Assembly: GCF_023337795.1 (NCBI RefSeq)
Contig: NZ_JALIRS010000002.1
Span: 248,001-312,000 of the forward strand
Origin: Lysinibacillus sp. BPa_S21
Lineage (GTDB): Bacteria; Bacillota; Bacilli; Bacillales_A; Planococcaceae
Reading direction: 5' to 3'
DNA length: 64,000 bases
Below, one piece after another: positions 56,557-64,000 of this stretch. The first letter of the stretch is position 1; each line of letters starts with the position of its first letter. The notes under the pieces are model-generated. The model saw nothing but the letters and a program-made list of their open reading frames with translations. It did not search any database and was not told the origin of the DNA. The position numbers and the translations under genes are program-made.

Positions 56557-57321
56557 TTACTTATCTTTAACTGGCTTTAGTGAATTCATTGGAAGATAAA
56601 CAGCATTATCGAGTTTTCCTTCTAAGTCATCAGTTACATATATATAACCATTAATTTCACGATCATACCTTGAAAAAACAGTACTTCCCTTTTTCATCAT
56701 TCTTTCAGTTTTAGATTCTTTTAATGGTACGCTCTTCCCCTCTGCATCTCTTGTTAGTTCATAACGTACACCTCTTTCTCTCGATATTGTCTCAACGATT
56801 TTAAGGTCTGTACCAGGATACTCAAGACAAGATTCCTCACTGCCATCACCACTGTCACAATACTTCAGTAGTTGTCCATTCTTTGTATTCTCGAAATAAA
56901 TACCCCATGGTCCTTCTAGTTTGAAGTACGATCCGTAATATTTGCTATTATTAATACCATCACGAGTACTAACAATATAAGTTGGATTGTTATAGAAAGA
57001 TGAACGAATTTCTATTGGTACTTCTTTGAAAACTACTAAATCCGTTGCTTGAACGCGGTATTCCCCCATCTGGTAAAATATTTTGCCATCATATTTTTCG
57101 ATATCATACGTTCTAAAGAATTTATTTCGCTTAACCATTAACGAATCAAATGTGCCATTTGGATTTTTCTTGTACACCTTGATATCTTTTTTAAAGGTCA
57201 TTTTTCCCGTTTGCCCTTTTACAACTTCTGCTCCATCATACATCACTTTTGCTTCTGATTTCGTTGGATTTACTACCGCAAATACAAATGCTGCCAGTAA
57301 CACAATCAATAATTTTTTCAT
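56557..57321 (-). CDS. Exported protein, function unknown
   Basis: 254 residues. Signal peptide at 1-24 (MKKLLIVLLAAFVFAVVNPT, cleavage near SEA). The rest is beta-rich and repeats the phrase MYDGAEVVKGQTGKMTF, then VKRNKFFRTYDIEKYDGKIF; two cysteines (CDSGDGSEESC) could form a disulfide. It recalls SH3-like wall-binding modules but no family is certain. It has its own terminator and no linked partner. Confidence 0.7.
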   Translation of the reverse strand: MKKLLIVLLAAFVFAVVNPTKSEAKVMYDGAEVVKGQTGKMTFKKDIKVYKKNPNGTFDSLMVKRNKFFRTYDIEKYDGKIFYQMGEYRVQATDLVVFKEVPIEIRSSFYNNPTYIVSTRDGINNSKYYGSYFKLEGPWGIYFENTKNGQLLKYCDSGDGSEESCLEYPGTDLKIVETISRERGVRYELTRDAEGKSVPLKESKTERMMKKGSTVFSRYDREINGYIYVTDDLEGKLDNAVYLPMNSLKPVKDK

Positions 57322-57607
57322 TATTTCCCCCTACACCGTTTTATCTTAGATTCAGTATGATTTACTAATAATCTATATTCTACCATCCACTGTATAATAA
57401 TGTTAGTGTTAATTCGGTCCCCAATTGATTATAGAAAGGCTTTAGCCGTTCTCTATAATGCTTTGTCCTTCATATTTAAAGCAGTCTAATACAAAAAAAC
57501 ACCCTCACTTGAACCCCACATCCAATTATTAGATATGTCTAATAACCGGAGAGGCGCGGTTCATCACAGAGAGGTCTTTTTATGGTTGATAAAGGCTAAT
57601 TATTAAC
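57322..57607. other. Spacer, no gene seen
   Basis: About 285 bases with the exported-protein promoter at its left. Nothing else could be supported. Confidence 0.4.
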
Positions 57608-57870
57608 TTAATCCTGCTTCCAATAATCAGACAGGACCTGCTTCGTAAAATTTCTGTGCCACCATTGCCGGTCTGAAACGCGTATCCGTAAAGTGATCAC
57701 CGTCGCCTACAATCAGGCGGAACTAGGCCGCGCCGTCTGGACATATTCGGATGCCAACCGTAGTTCCTTCCTTGTGGCAATGCGTTATCTTGGTAGAAAT
57801 AGATACTTTTTGGTGTCGGTAGCGAGTAGAACGTTTTAAGATCCAATTTCTCGAAAAGCGGCTTGGGCGA
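57608..57870 (-). pseudogene. Gene remnant, GC-rich
   Basis: A 33-codon clean frame (57709-57608) ends ...RQWWHRNFTKQVLSDYWKQD-stop, with stops immediately upstream and further coding-like sequence to about 57870. The stretch is more GC-rich than its neighbours. It appears to be the C-terminal end of a lost gene; the family is not recognised. Confidence 0.3.
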
Positions 57871-57964
57871 TTAAGATTTATGGCATAATTAAATTATGGA
57901 ATTTATATTATATTACCAAGCAAAACGGCAAACAAAAAATGATTTATCGGGGGGGAATTTTTTT

Positions 57965-58411
57965 ATGCTAATTAGAAGTGCAAAAGTTAAAGATTGTAAC
58001 ATTTTAAGCAATTTAGCCTATAAGTCAAAAGCCTACTGGGGATATACAGAAGATTTTCTACAACAATGTAAAGATGATCTGACTGTAACTAAAGAGTACA
58101 TAGAAGAAAATCCAGTTTATTTAATGGAGAGTGACAACAAGATAGTAGCATTTTATAGCTTTACAATTAATGAACGAAAATTAGATGCATTATTCATAGA
58201 TCCTAATTATATCGGTAAAGGGTTAGGTAGAATGATTTGGGACCATTTATTAAATAAAGCAAAGGAGTTAGGAATAAACGAATTTACTCTTGATAGTGAA
58301 CCTAATGCAGAAGGTTTTTATTTAAAAATGGGTGCAAAGAACATTGGCTCTACTCCATCTACAGTATTCCCTGACCGTCACCTTCCTCTAATGAAAGTTA
58401 AAGTATTTTAA
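57965..58411 (+). CDS. GNAT family N-acetyltransferase
   Basis: 148 residues from ATG 57965, which has GGGGGG eight bases upstream; an in-frame ATG at 57896 lacks a site. The acetyl-CoA loop is IDPNYIGKGLGRMIWDHL, and the late LDSEPNAEGFYLKMGAKNIG is the usual GNAT strand-helix ending. It transfers an acetyl group to an unknown amine. It sits alone in the accessory region. Confidence 0.88.
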   Translation: MLIRSAKVKDCNILSNLAYKSKAYWGYTEDFLQQCKDDLTVTKEYIEENPVYLMESDNKIVAFYSFTINERKLDALFIDPNYIGKGLGRMIWDHLLNKAKELGINEFTLDSEPNAEGFYLKMGAKNIGSTPSTVFPDRHLPLMKVKVF

Positions 58412-58569
58412 AATGCATTATAAGGAAGACCAAGATGGCAATTAAGCTATCTTAGTCTCTGGTTTACCACGAAGCTATCAACATAAGTTTATCACCGCAT
58501 ATTATTATTTGGTAAATAGATACCAATAATAAGAACACTAACAAATTAGAATAACTCGGAGGAAGAATT

Positions 58570-59031
58570 ATGCCAAATACTAATTGGACACAACTTAAGC
58601 CCCAACAATTGGGGAGATATGCAGAATATTATACTAAAATGGAGTTTGCCTCTTACGGATGCGATGTTTATACTTCGGAGGTGGATGACCACGGAATAGA
58701 TTTTGTAGTGAAAGATAAGAATAACCGTTTCTGTGAGATACAAGTGAAATCCCTAAGAGGTACAGGCTACGTATTTATGCAAAAAAGCAAGTTTGATATA
58801 ACAAATAAAAATCTTTATCTTGCTTTGCTTATATTTGAAGCTGGAAAGCTACCAGATATTTTCCTTATTCCATCTCAAGCTTGGGAAGTACCGAATGAAA
58901 TATTTGTTGACAGAAATTATGATAAACCTGGACAAAAAAGCTTTCCAGAGTACGGAATAAACATATCTAAAAGAAACTATTCTTTACTCGAAATTTTTAA
59001 ATTTGAAGATTCAATTCAAGATTTTTTATAA
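58570..59031 (+). CDS. Stand-alone PD-(D/E)XK-like protein (DUF4365 type)
   Basis: 153 residues. The fold is suggested by an early helix (LGRYAEYYTKMEFASYGCDV), then DDHGIDFVVKD and CEIQVKSLRG, which supply the Asp and Glu-x-Gln-Val-Lys pattern of PD-(D/E)XK nucleases, in the DUF4365 manner. AGGAAG lies about six bases before the ATG. The family is often in mobile or defence contexts. No partner gene is adjacent. Confidence 0.75.
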   Translation: MPNTNWTQLKPQQLGRYAEYYTKMEFASYGCDVYTSEVDDHGIDFVVKDKNNRFCEIQVKSLRGTGYVFMQKSKFDITNKNLYLALLIFEAGKLPDIFLIPSQAWEVPNEIFVDRNYDKPGQKSFPEYGINISKRNYSLLEIFKFEDSIQDFL

Positions 59032-59124
59032 AAAAAGTACATATGAATTTAAATTTTATACAATCATTACATTAAAATAGCCCTCAAAACTTTGAAAAGT
59101 AAGATAGGAGGTTTTTCTCGTTTT

Positions 59125-59196
59125 TCATGACAGTTGCCTCATTTTAAAACACTTTAAACGGTTTAAATCAACATCCACTTCAAAAAGTCCTCCATT
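59125..59196 (-). pseudogene. N-terminal fragment of a recombinase-like gene (leader copy A)
   Basis: Frame GGLFEVDVDLNRLKCFKMRQ ends at TGA 59125-59127; its start resembles that of the recombinase at 63293 (SGLFDVDFSL), and the GGAGG-containing leader is shared. Only about 23 codons remain. Confidence 0.5.
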
Positions 59197-59390
59197 CAAG
59201 AATTGATTGGAGGATGATTCTGGTCTCGTAATATAATTTTAAGGGTACAAAAAAAGGGATAAAGTCATCCGGACCGAATCCCTGACCATATCCCTAATTT
59301 CTCTCAAACCCTTATCCCTAACGGCCTGAAACCTGCTTTTTGGACGTCCCAGGAGACATACTACAAATGCTAATACATCAATGGTTTACA
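59197..59390 (-). repeat. Recombinase leader repeat, copy A
   Basis: Diverged direct repeat of 63300-63502. Shared landmarks are AAAAAAGGGAT, CCGAATCCCTGACC, CGTCCCAGGAG-ACATACTA and AATGCTAATA. On the minus strand it includes an intrinsic-terminator-like hairpin (AGGGAT ... ATCCCTTTTTT). Confidence 0.6.
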
Positions 59391-59417
59391 GCTATATTAG
59401 ACATGAAAACGCAATTT

Positions 59418-59624
59418 TCAGTTCTTACTAAATTTCAAAACAGCCAAATCAAACATCTTAAATAAAAACTTTAATGTAACAAATCCAGCTGAAATTAAAA
59501 TCATAATATAAATAGAAAAATAAATTATACTTTTAAAATCATATATTACAGGTGGGTTGACAAACGCAATAGCAATTACAAAAGCCAAAATAAAAATAAA
59601 AAAATTACTATCTAAAAATTTCAT
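59418..59624 (-). CDS. Small two-span membrane protein
   Basis: 68 residues with two hydrophobic helices (about 6-24 and 32-55) and a basic tail. The ATG follows GAGGG. It lies 20 bp after the 84-residue gene and could be its immunity partner; no family recognised. Confidence 0.55.
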   Translation of the reverse strand: MKFLDSNFFIFILAFVIAIAFVNPPVIYDFKSIIYFSIYIMILISAGFVTLKFLFKMFDLAVLKFSKN

Positions 59625-59644
59625 AAGTAAACCCTCCTCAGTTT

Positions 59645-59899
59645 TTATTTTTTATTAAAGCCATCCATTTGTTTCACAAAAATCTGTAAAGAACCAATAT
59701 CACCTTTTAAATTTTTGCACGCTTTAATAATACCATAAGTAATTACATGATAAAAAATAACTGCACCTGCCGTTCCTATCAAATATTTTGTGATAGAGAT
59801 TAAAATTGCAGGAATGAAACTAGGTGTTATTTCACTATTTTGCATTTTTAAGCTTTTGTCAAAACCAATCTCATTATTCATCTGCTCTACTTCAGTCAC
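59645..59899 (-). CDS. Small membrane peptide, bacteriocin-like, possibly truncated
   Basis: 84 residues from GTG 59899 (ATG 59881 is the alternative). It has a polar N-terminus (EVEQMNNEIGFDKSLKMQNS) and a Gly/Ala-containing hydrophobic segment (TKYLIGTAGAVIFYHVITYG), a layout seen in leader-bearing peptides. Upstream the same frame continues (LVNNAEAYFESLS) to an ATG at 59967, broken only by a TAA; the start may have been lost to a nonsense change. Function is speculative. Confidence 0.45.
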   Translation of the reverse strand: MTEVEQMNNEIGFDKSLKMQNSEITPSFIPAILISITKYLIGTAGAVIFYHVITYGIIKACKNLKGDIGSLQIFVKQMDGFNKK

Positions 59900-60159
59900 T
59901 GATAAACTTTCAAAATAGGCTTCAGCATTGTTTACTAATTATGCGCTCATTAAATCAACCAACGCCATTTTGCGTTCGTTAAATGCAATTATGTAGGTAC
60001 TCTGTATATCGGAGAGTACCTGTCACTTATACTGTACGTTTCAACTTTTCATTGCCATAACTACAGGTTATTTCAATATTGTGTTATTATTATCCTAATT
60101 ACACAATATAAACCAACACAACATTGCATAATGATACAGAATTATAGAAGGGTGATAAC

Positions 60160-60687
60160 ATGAAAAGAAAAACAAAGGCGACTATCGTTATCATTGGAAT
60201 ATTGTTCACTTTTGGTGGAATTTTTGGTTACATCAAATTCACCGAACAAATAGAAAAACCTGCTCCCAAAAAAGAAAAAGCAATTGTTGAAAATGCTGGA
60301 GTACCGCTTGAAAATAAAATTGTTACAAAAGAAGAATTGCTTTATCCTGACAACTTAATAGAGCACAAAGTAAACGAAGCCATTCATAGCATGTCTCACC
60401 AAAAAGTGAAAGCTGAATCACAATGGGGTCGTGAGCAAATAACACAGGCCAAAGTTGACCGATTATTGGAAATTTCCAAAGAAAGCAATTATAAATTTAA
60501 AGAACTTTACGTTTCAATATTGGAAAGATGGTCGAAAGGTGATTTTTCTCATGCTGTAGAAGATCATAACGCAATTTGGGAGATGCAAGGTGGCGATGAC
60601 TCAACAAATTCAGGGAGAGCAACTCGTTTGTTAAGCCCCGAGGAAGAAGAGCAGTATATAGAACAATTTTTCACAGACAAAAAATAG
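60160..60687 (+). CDS. Membrane-anchored protein, DUF6241-like
   Basis: 175 residues. One N-terminal span (about 8-25), then a polar, extracellular domain with IEHKVNEAIHSMSHQKVKAE and WSKGDFSHAVEDHNAIWEMQ, which match my recollection of DUF6241 in Bacillaceae. The ATG follows GAAGGGTG. Function unknown. Single gene. Confidence 0.7.
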   Translation: MKRKTKATIVIIGILFTFGGIFGYIKFTEQIEKPAPKKEKAIVENAGVPLENKIVTKEELLYPDNLIEHKVNEAIHSMSHQKVKAESQWGREQITQAKVDRLLEISKESNYKFKELYVSILERWSKGDFSHAVEDHNAIWEMQGGDDSTNSGRATRLLSPEEEEQYIEQFFTDKK

Positions 60688-60745
60688 GCGGATTTTTTAT
60701 TTGTAAGCTATTTTTCGTTTTGATATCTTAATATCAATTACATAA

Positions 60746-60788
60746 AACCTCCAATTACTAAGATACAAAAAAATCGGTGGAGGTTTTT
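60746..60788 (+). terminator. Hairpin near the DUF6241-like gene
   Basis: AAAACCTCCA pairs with TGGAGGTTTT over a 23-base loop, followed by T-rich sequence. It overlaps the start of the remnant frame. Confidence 0.4.
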
Positions 60789-60890
60789 AATCGCCATAAT
60801 CCAAAGTACCAAATATACGTCTTCACTGAGACACCTGAACTCATCAAGGACCTGTTAGACATAACTAAAAATAAATCACGAGATCAGTAA
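60777..60890 (+). pseudogene. Short coding remnant
   Basis: GTG-initiated 37-residue frame with YQIYVFTETPELIKDLLDIT and a stop followed by a terminator at 60899. There is no ribosome site and a stop lies just upstream. It looks like the last exon-like stub of a deleted gene. Confidence 0.3.
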
Positions 60891-60898
60891 CATCGCTA

Positions 60899-60931
60899 AA
60901 CGTCATTGCTTAACCGCTGTGACGTTTTTTT
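60899..60931 (+). terminator. Hairpin terminator
   Basis: AACGTCA pairs with TGACGTT around a 13-base loop, then six T. Confidence 0.7.
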
Positions 60932-61041
60932 CTTTAGGCGGATAAATCATATGTAAAATTGTTTTCAATCAATAGCATGATAGCCTTTGTCCCCCTCCCC
61001 TTTAACGCATATTATAAAGACAAAAAGGAGATAACCATTAC

Positions 61042-61641
61042 ATGAATAATTGTGGGAGTAATAATGAATCATTAACTATTAAAAAATGCGATAATTTCGG
61101 AACATTTACGGCTAATGATATTAATTGCATCAGTACTTCCATTCCTATTGGCGGATCCATAATTCCATTTTCCTCTGGATTTGAATTTATTTTAATCGGT
61201 GACAATTTTGGCAATGGTACTAACAATGTCGGTCTTATAGGTTTTGGTAGTTCTGTATCTTTAGTTCCTCTTATTGGTAATACAATTAACTTAATTGGAC
61301 TTCCTAATGAAGCCTTCACTGTTTCACGTGGCGGTAATATTACATCTATTTCGGCGTCATTCACCTATTTAGGAGGGGTATTGGACTTAGAAACTGCGAC
61401 AGTTCGAGCTCAGATATTCCGTGCACCTGTAGGTAGTAATAGTTTCACTGCTACAAGTGCAAGTGTTGATTTGGCTCCATCAATAACAGCACTTTCAGGA
61501 ATAGGAGAAATATCTTTTGGAACAGCTAATATCCCACCTGTGTCGGTAGCTGTAGGTGATAGTTTAATTATGGTATTTCATGTATTGGAAGCAGGAGTCG
61601 CTATGGCTGGTTACGCTAGTGCAGGAATTAATATTGTTTAA
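61042..61641 (+). CDS. Exosporium protein of BclB C-terminal type
   Basis: 199 residues. After a short Asn/Cys-rich start, IPIGGSIIPFSSGFEFILIG, then VGLIGFGSS and VSRGGNITSISASFTYLGG, then VAVGDSLIMVFHVLEAGVAM match the jelly-roll C-terminal domain of BclB-type exosporium glycoproteins. The collagen-like GXX repeats of BclA/BclB are absent. Such domains trimerise at the tip of exosporium filaments. AAAGGAG lies 11 bases upstream. It would be made in the mother cell; no sporulation promoter was identified. Confidence 0.8.
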   Translation: MNNCGSNNESLTIKKCDNFGTFTANDINCISTSIPIGGSIIPFSSGFEFILIGDNFGNGTNNVGLIGFGSSVSLVPLIGNTINLIGLPNEAFTVSRGGNITSISASFTYLGGVLDLETATVRAQIFRAPVGSNSFTATSASVDLAPSITALSGIGEISFGTANIPPVSVAVGDSLIMVFHVLEAGVAMAGYASAGINIV

Positions 61642-61674
61642 AAATAACATCTCTTTCATCTAAACGAATGAGCA

Positions 61675-61836
61675 TCAACCTTTATTTGCCCAACACCTCA
61701 TATGCTCCCAATACTTATAATATGCGCTTGCTAAATAGTCGTTTAATGTAATCGAACTCGTTGACACCCTAGCATCTCTACGAAATAACTGTACACTTTC
61801 ATAGACTCTAGATGAAGATACATTTCCCCTTATGTT
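61675..61836 (-). pseudogene. C-terminal gene remnant
   Basis: A 53-codon clean frame with no start codon near its head ends in DYLASAYYKYWEHMRCWANK and stop. Upstream to about 61985 a second frame also looks coding (RLIALEVYSSIKHNDSWGIS). A frameshifted, decaying gene of unrecognised family. Confidence 0.3.
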
Positions 61837-62066
61837 CTACTTCGATACAGCTCACTATTTAATTTGACTATCATATAGGAAATTCCCCATGAATCGTTGT
61901 GCTTTATCGATGAATAGACTTCTAAAGCAATTAGCCTTATCGTGTCGTTGTTTGGTAACAGACAATCTCATTCATTACACATTTACCATTTCCCTACCAC
62001 TGAACAATCTTCCATGTTATAATTTTGAAGGAAATTTATACTAGTTTACATTTAAAGGAGCACAAA

Positions 62067-62480
62067 ATGATGTTTAAAGACCCTTGGAATCCTACACAAA
62101 AAGAAATAAAAAAATGGGCATATAGTGATGAAATGGAACCTGTGCAAGATTGGGAACTCGCCATCTATAAATTTGAAAATATACCGATGATTTGTACATT
62201 TGTTGAGGATGAGCAATGTAAACATACTTCTTATTTCCTTAATACCTTATATGTTTTCACAGGAGATACGGTTCGGGGAGAGGACAGAGGAAAAATTCAA
62301 AAGCTATCTCAATTACTAGGTACGATGGAAAATACAGCTGAATCAAAAGAACTTCAATTGTGGATTGAACGTTCTCAACTTCTCATTGAATATCCTGAAT
62401 ATTACCATTCCTCTTATTGGGGTCTTTGTTCAAGGTTTGTTTATGAAAATTTAGAATCGGGCGCAATTCCAAAGATTTAA
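62067..62480 (+). CDS. Hypothetical protein
   Basis: 137 residues from ATG 62067, six bases after AAAGGAG; a longer frame from 62025 was rejected. Trp-rich, soluble (FKDPWNPTQKEIKKWAYSDE, then EPVQDWELAIYKF). I do not recognise the family. It is a single gene with a hairpin downstream. Confidence 0.6.
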   Translation: MMFKDPWNPTQKEIKKWAYSDEMEPVQDWELAIYKFENIPMICTFVEDEQCKHTSYFLNTLYVFTGDTVRGEDRGKIQKLSQLLGTMENTAESKELQLWIERSQLLIEYPEYYHSSYWGLCSRFVYENLESGAIPKI

Positions 62481-62523
62481 TTTCCGAAACAATAATAAAT
62501 TTTTAACTCCAACAATCTAGGGC

Positions 62524-62553
62524 TTGCGTGATAACAATTCATTACACGCAAAT
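62524..62553. terminator. Hairpin between converging genes
   Basis: TTGCGTG pairs with CACGCAA across a 16-base loop; a T-run is weak. It lies after the 137-residue gene. Confidence 0.5.
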
Positions 62554-62560
62554 CCTTTTG

Positions 62561-62743
62561 TTATGCTCTCACAACTAACCCTGTAACTCCACGCATGGGC
62601 TGTACAGCAACGACTAGATAACCTGTGTGAAATGATTCCTCTGCTCCACTATTAACGCTCACAGGTGCTATAGGCTCGTTAAACTCTCCTAAGAGGTAGT
62701 TAAGGAAATAGTTGTTAGGATTCCACTTAGCTTCCCCAATCAA
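62561..62743 (-). pseudogene. C-terminal fragment fused after the broken recombinase
   Basis: About 60 codons (NYFLNYLLGEFNEPIAPVSV, then HTGYLVVAVQPMRGVTG) run on from an out-of-frame junction with the recombinase. There is no ribosome site. It seems to be the tail of a different gene brought next to the recombinase by a deletion; the family is not recognised. Confidence 0.4.
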
Positions 62744-63293
62744 TATGTCGCTCGTTGAATTGTCCTAGAGTGTTAATGCGAATCCCTGTCTTGTACATCG
62801 TTAAAATAGCTGTTTACATCTCTCAGACCAATGAATGTACTTTTATCAATTAATGACACTAAGATTGCAATATCATTCGGCTTTGCTCCCTTTTTAAACT
62901 TCTTATCTACCTTCACATTGATTGCCAAAAGTTCAAGCTCAACCAACCATTGGTGAAACACTTGCCTAAGAACGATTTCAGAACCTTTAGGCGTGTTAGC
63001 TTTGTTTGATTCACTATATGCATACTATCAAGCCTTGAGTAAATAGTGTCTACTGTGATTTTTTCTAAATAGGTAACTCCTGTACTCCTTGAGAAATTCA
63101 TCAGTACTGTATCATAATCCTTGATGGTACGTGGTCTATAGCCACTAACCTCCATTTGGCTTATAATAGCTCCCACCGCTTCTGAAAAGAGCTTGTAACG
63201 AGCAGCCGTTGACTTCTCCCCTTTGATAGAAGCGGTAAGCTCTTTAGTTGTCAGTGAGAAATCTACATCAAATAATCCCGACTTTTTGGTCAT
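62744..63293 (-). pseudogene. Broken tyrosine recombinase/integrase
   Basis: From ATG 63293 (GGAGG eight bases upstream), residues 1-110 form a SAM-like core-binding domain (SGYRPRTIKDYDTVLMNFSR). Frame shifts near 62945 and near 62795 split the rest. The third frame shows YKTGIRINTLGQFNERHI, the conserved arginine motif of the catalytic domain. The HxxR and tyrosine motifs are gone, so it cannot recombine DNA. Confidence 0.75.
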
Positions 63294-63299
63294 AAAAAA

Positions 63300-63502
63300 A
63301 TCCTCCATTCAATTGAATTGGAAGATAATTTCGGTACTATATTCACGTAATTTCTTAGGGTAATAAAAAAGGGATTCAGTAACAGTGACCGAGGCCCTGA
63401 CCGAATCCCTAGTTTCTCACAAATCCAATTGTATCAAAGGTTTGTGACTAATTTTAGTACGTCCCAGGAGGACATACTATAATGCTAATATATCAACGGT
63501 TA
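63300..63502 (-). repeat. Recombinase leader repeat, copy B
   Basis: Counterpart of copy A at 59197-59390, sharing the CGTCCCAGGAG-ACATACTA block and a terminator-like hairpin (GGGATTCGGT ... ACTGAATCCC then six T on the minus strand). Here it immediately precedes the recombinase pseudogene. Confidence 0.6.
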
Positions 63503-63592
63503 ATGTATAGAATGTTTACTTTTTGTTTACCTTACTTTTTTAGAACACCCATCACGGAGTGGTCTTTAGACTACTTTTTTCCAAGCGTTCAA

Positions 63593-64000
63593 TTAATTAA
63601 AAACAGTTTCATATTTATTAATTTTATTTTCTAGCAACCTTTTAGCTGTCTCAGAAATATTTATTTCTCTAGCAATTGCTCTAGCCCTAGAAATATCTCC
63701 TGTTGCTGCATTATAAACTGCTAAACACTTTAAATAATCTCGATGATATTTACTACTTGGATTTCCATGTATATTTTTTATTGCTTCTAAAGTAGATTTT
63801 AAATTCTCAGTTTTATTTAACCTTTCGTATACATCAAAAGTAACCAAAAGGATAAAAATGTCATTGGGATATTTAAATGCATTATCTTCAATTAGCTGAC
63901 CTGCTTTTATTAAATCTTCATTAAAGTGAATATTGTACTGTATATTCATTACTAAAGACATACTTTTTGCTTTATCAGAATCTATTTTTTTTATATCTTC
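63593..64000 (-). CDS. TPR-like protein, start beyond window
   Basis: The frame is open to the right edge, so only the C-terminal 135 residues are visible. Helical hairpins (IKAGQLIEDNAFKYPNDIFI, then YLKCLAVYNAATGDISRARA) resemble TPR motifs. An internal ATG at 63961 exists but the frame continues upstream without a stop. Function cannot be judged. Confidence 0.55.
   Translation of the reverse strand, partial: EDIKKIDSDKAKSMSLVMNIQYNIHFNEDLIKAGQLIEDNAFKYPNDIFILLVTFDVYERLNKTENLKSTLEAIKNIHGNPSSKYHRDYLKCLAVYNAATGDISRARAIAREINISETAKRLLENKINKYETVFN

Noticed and set aside
59197..63502. T-box riboswitch in the recombinase leaders
   Set aside because: The invariant T-box sequence was not found; only a terminator-like hairpin is present.
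1..64000. CRISPR array
   Set aside because: No set of short, evenly spaced direct repeats was seen; the 15-bp repeats at 3217 are coding and contiguous.

Overview
The window looks like a chromosome segment of a low-GC, endospore-forming Gram-positive of the Bacillales, most likely Lysinibacillus or a close Planococcaceae relative. The basis is a GerA-type germinant receptor operon, a BclB-like exosporium protein, SLH-domain surface proteins, the engB-lon-clpX-tig-ysoA block known from Bacillus, cytochrome aa3 quinol oxidase genes, and AGGAGG-type ribosome sites with frequent TTG/GTG starts. The genus is inferred from gene content only. No rRNA, tRNA or CRISPR array was seen.

Layout. (1) 1-7.3 kb, minus strand: a 2-aminoethylphosphonate (AEP) catabolic locus with an MHS-type transporter, PhnW, a DeoR regulator, an MgtC-like membrane protein, a decayed saccharopine-dehydrogenase-like gene, PhnX, a bacterial microcompartment (BMC) shell protein and the start of a CoA-acylating aldehyde dehydrogenase that runs off the left edge. 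PhnW plus PhnX would turn AEP into acetaldehyde and phosphate, and the dehydrogenase would turn acetaldehyde into acetyl-CoA. A shell protein beside these enzymes suggests a phosphonate-fed microcompartment. Tandem cre-like sites precede the transporter. (2) 7.4-14.5 kb: a decayed EamA transporter, three large exported proteins (SLH+VWA, SLH, and a repeat protein) and a small YjfB-like protein. (3) 14.6-22.2 kb: the conserved engB-lon-clpX-tig-ysoA block without lonB. (4) 22.3-24.0 kb: two poorly characterised genes. (5) 24.1-28.7 kb: qoxABCD behind a long, structured leader. (6) 29-40 kb: a lipoprotein, a gerA-type operon, and assorted genes (nucleoid protein, DinB, thioredoxin-like, MATE, cold shock). 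(7) 40.2-55.6 kb: a molybdenum-enzyme island with a molybdate-type regulator, modAB, a near-complete molybdenum cofactor gene set (moaABCDE, moeA, moeB, mobA, mobB), fdhD, and a formate dehydrogenase transcription unit (fdhA, a DUF1641 gene, an Mrp/SalA-type ATPase). The fdhA leader has a promoter, a competing-stem intrinsic terminator and a second folded element. (8) 55.7-64 kb: an accessory region with small orphan genes, gene remnants, a broken tyrosine recombinase and two diverged copies of that recombinase's leader.

How it fits together: region 7 takes up molybdate, builds bis-MGD cofactor, sulfurates it through FdhD and inserts it in a ferredoxin-fused formate dehydrogenase. Region 1 is a self-contained phosphonate-to-acetyl-CoA module. 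Region 8 shows recombination and decay. The most novel-looking items are the AEP/BMC locus, the fdhA leader RNA, the 30-bp palindrome before modA, and moaA, which has no standard start codon upstream of its essential cysteines.
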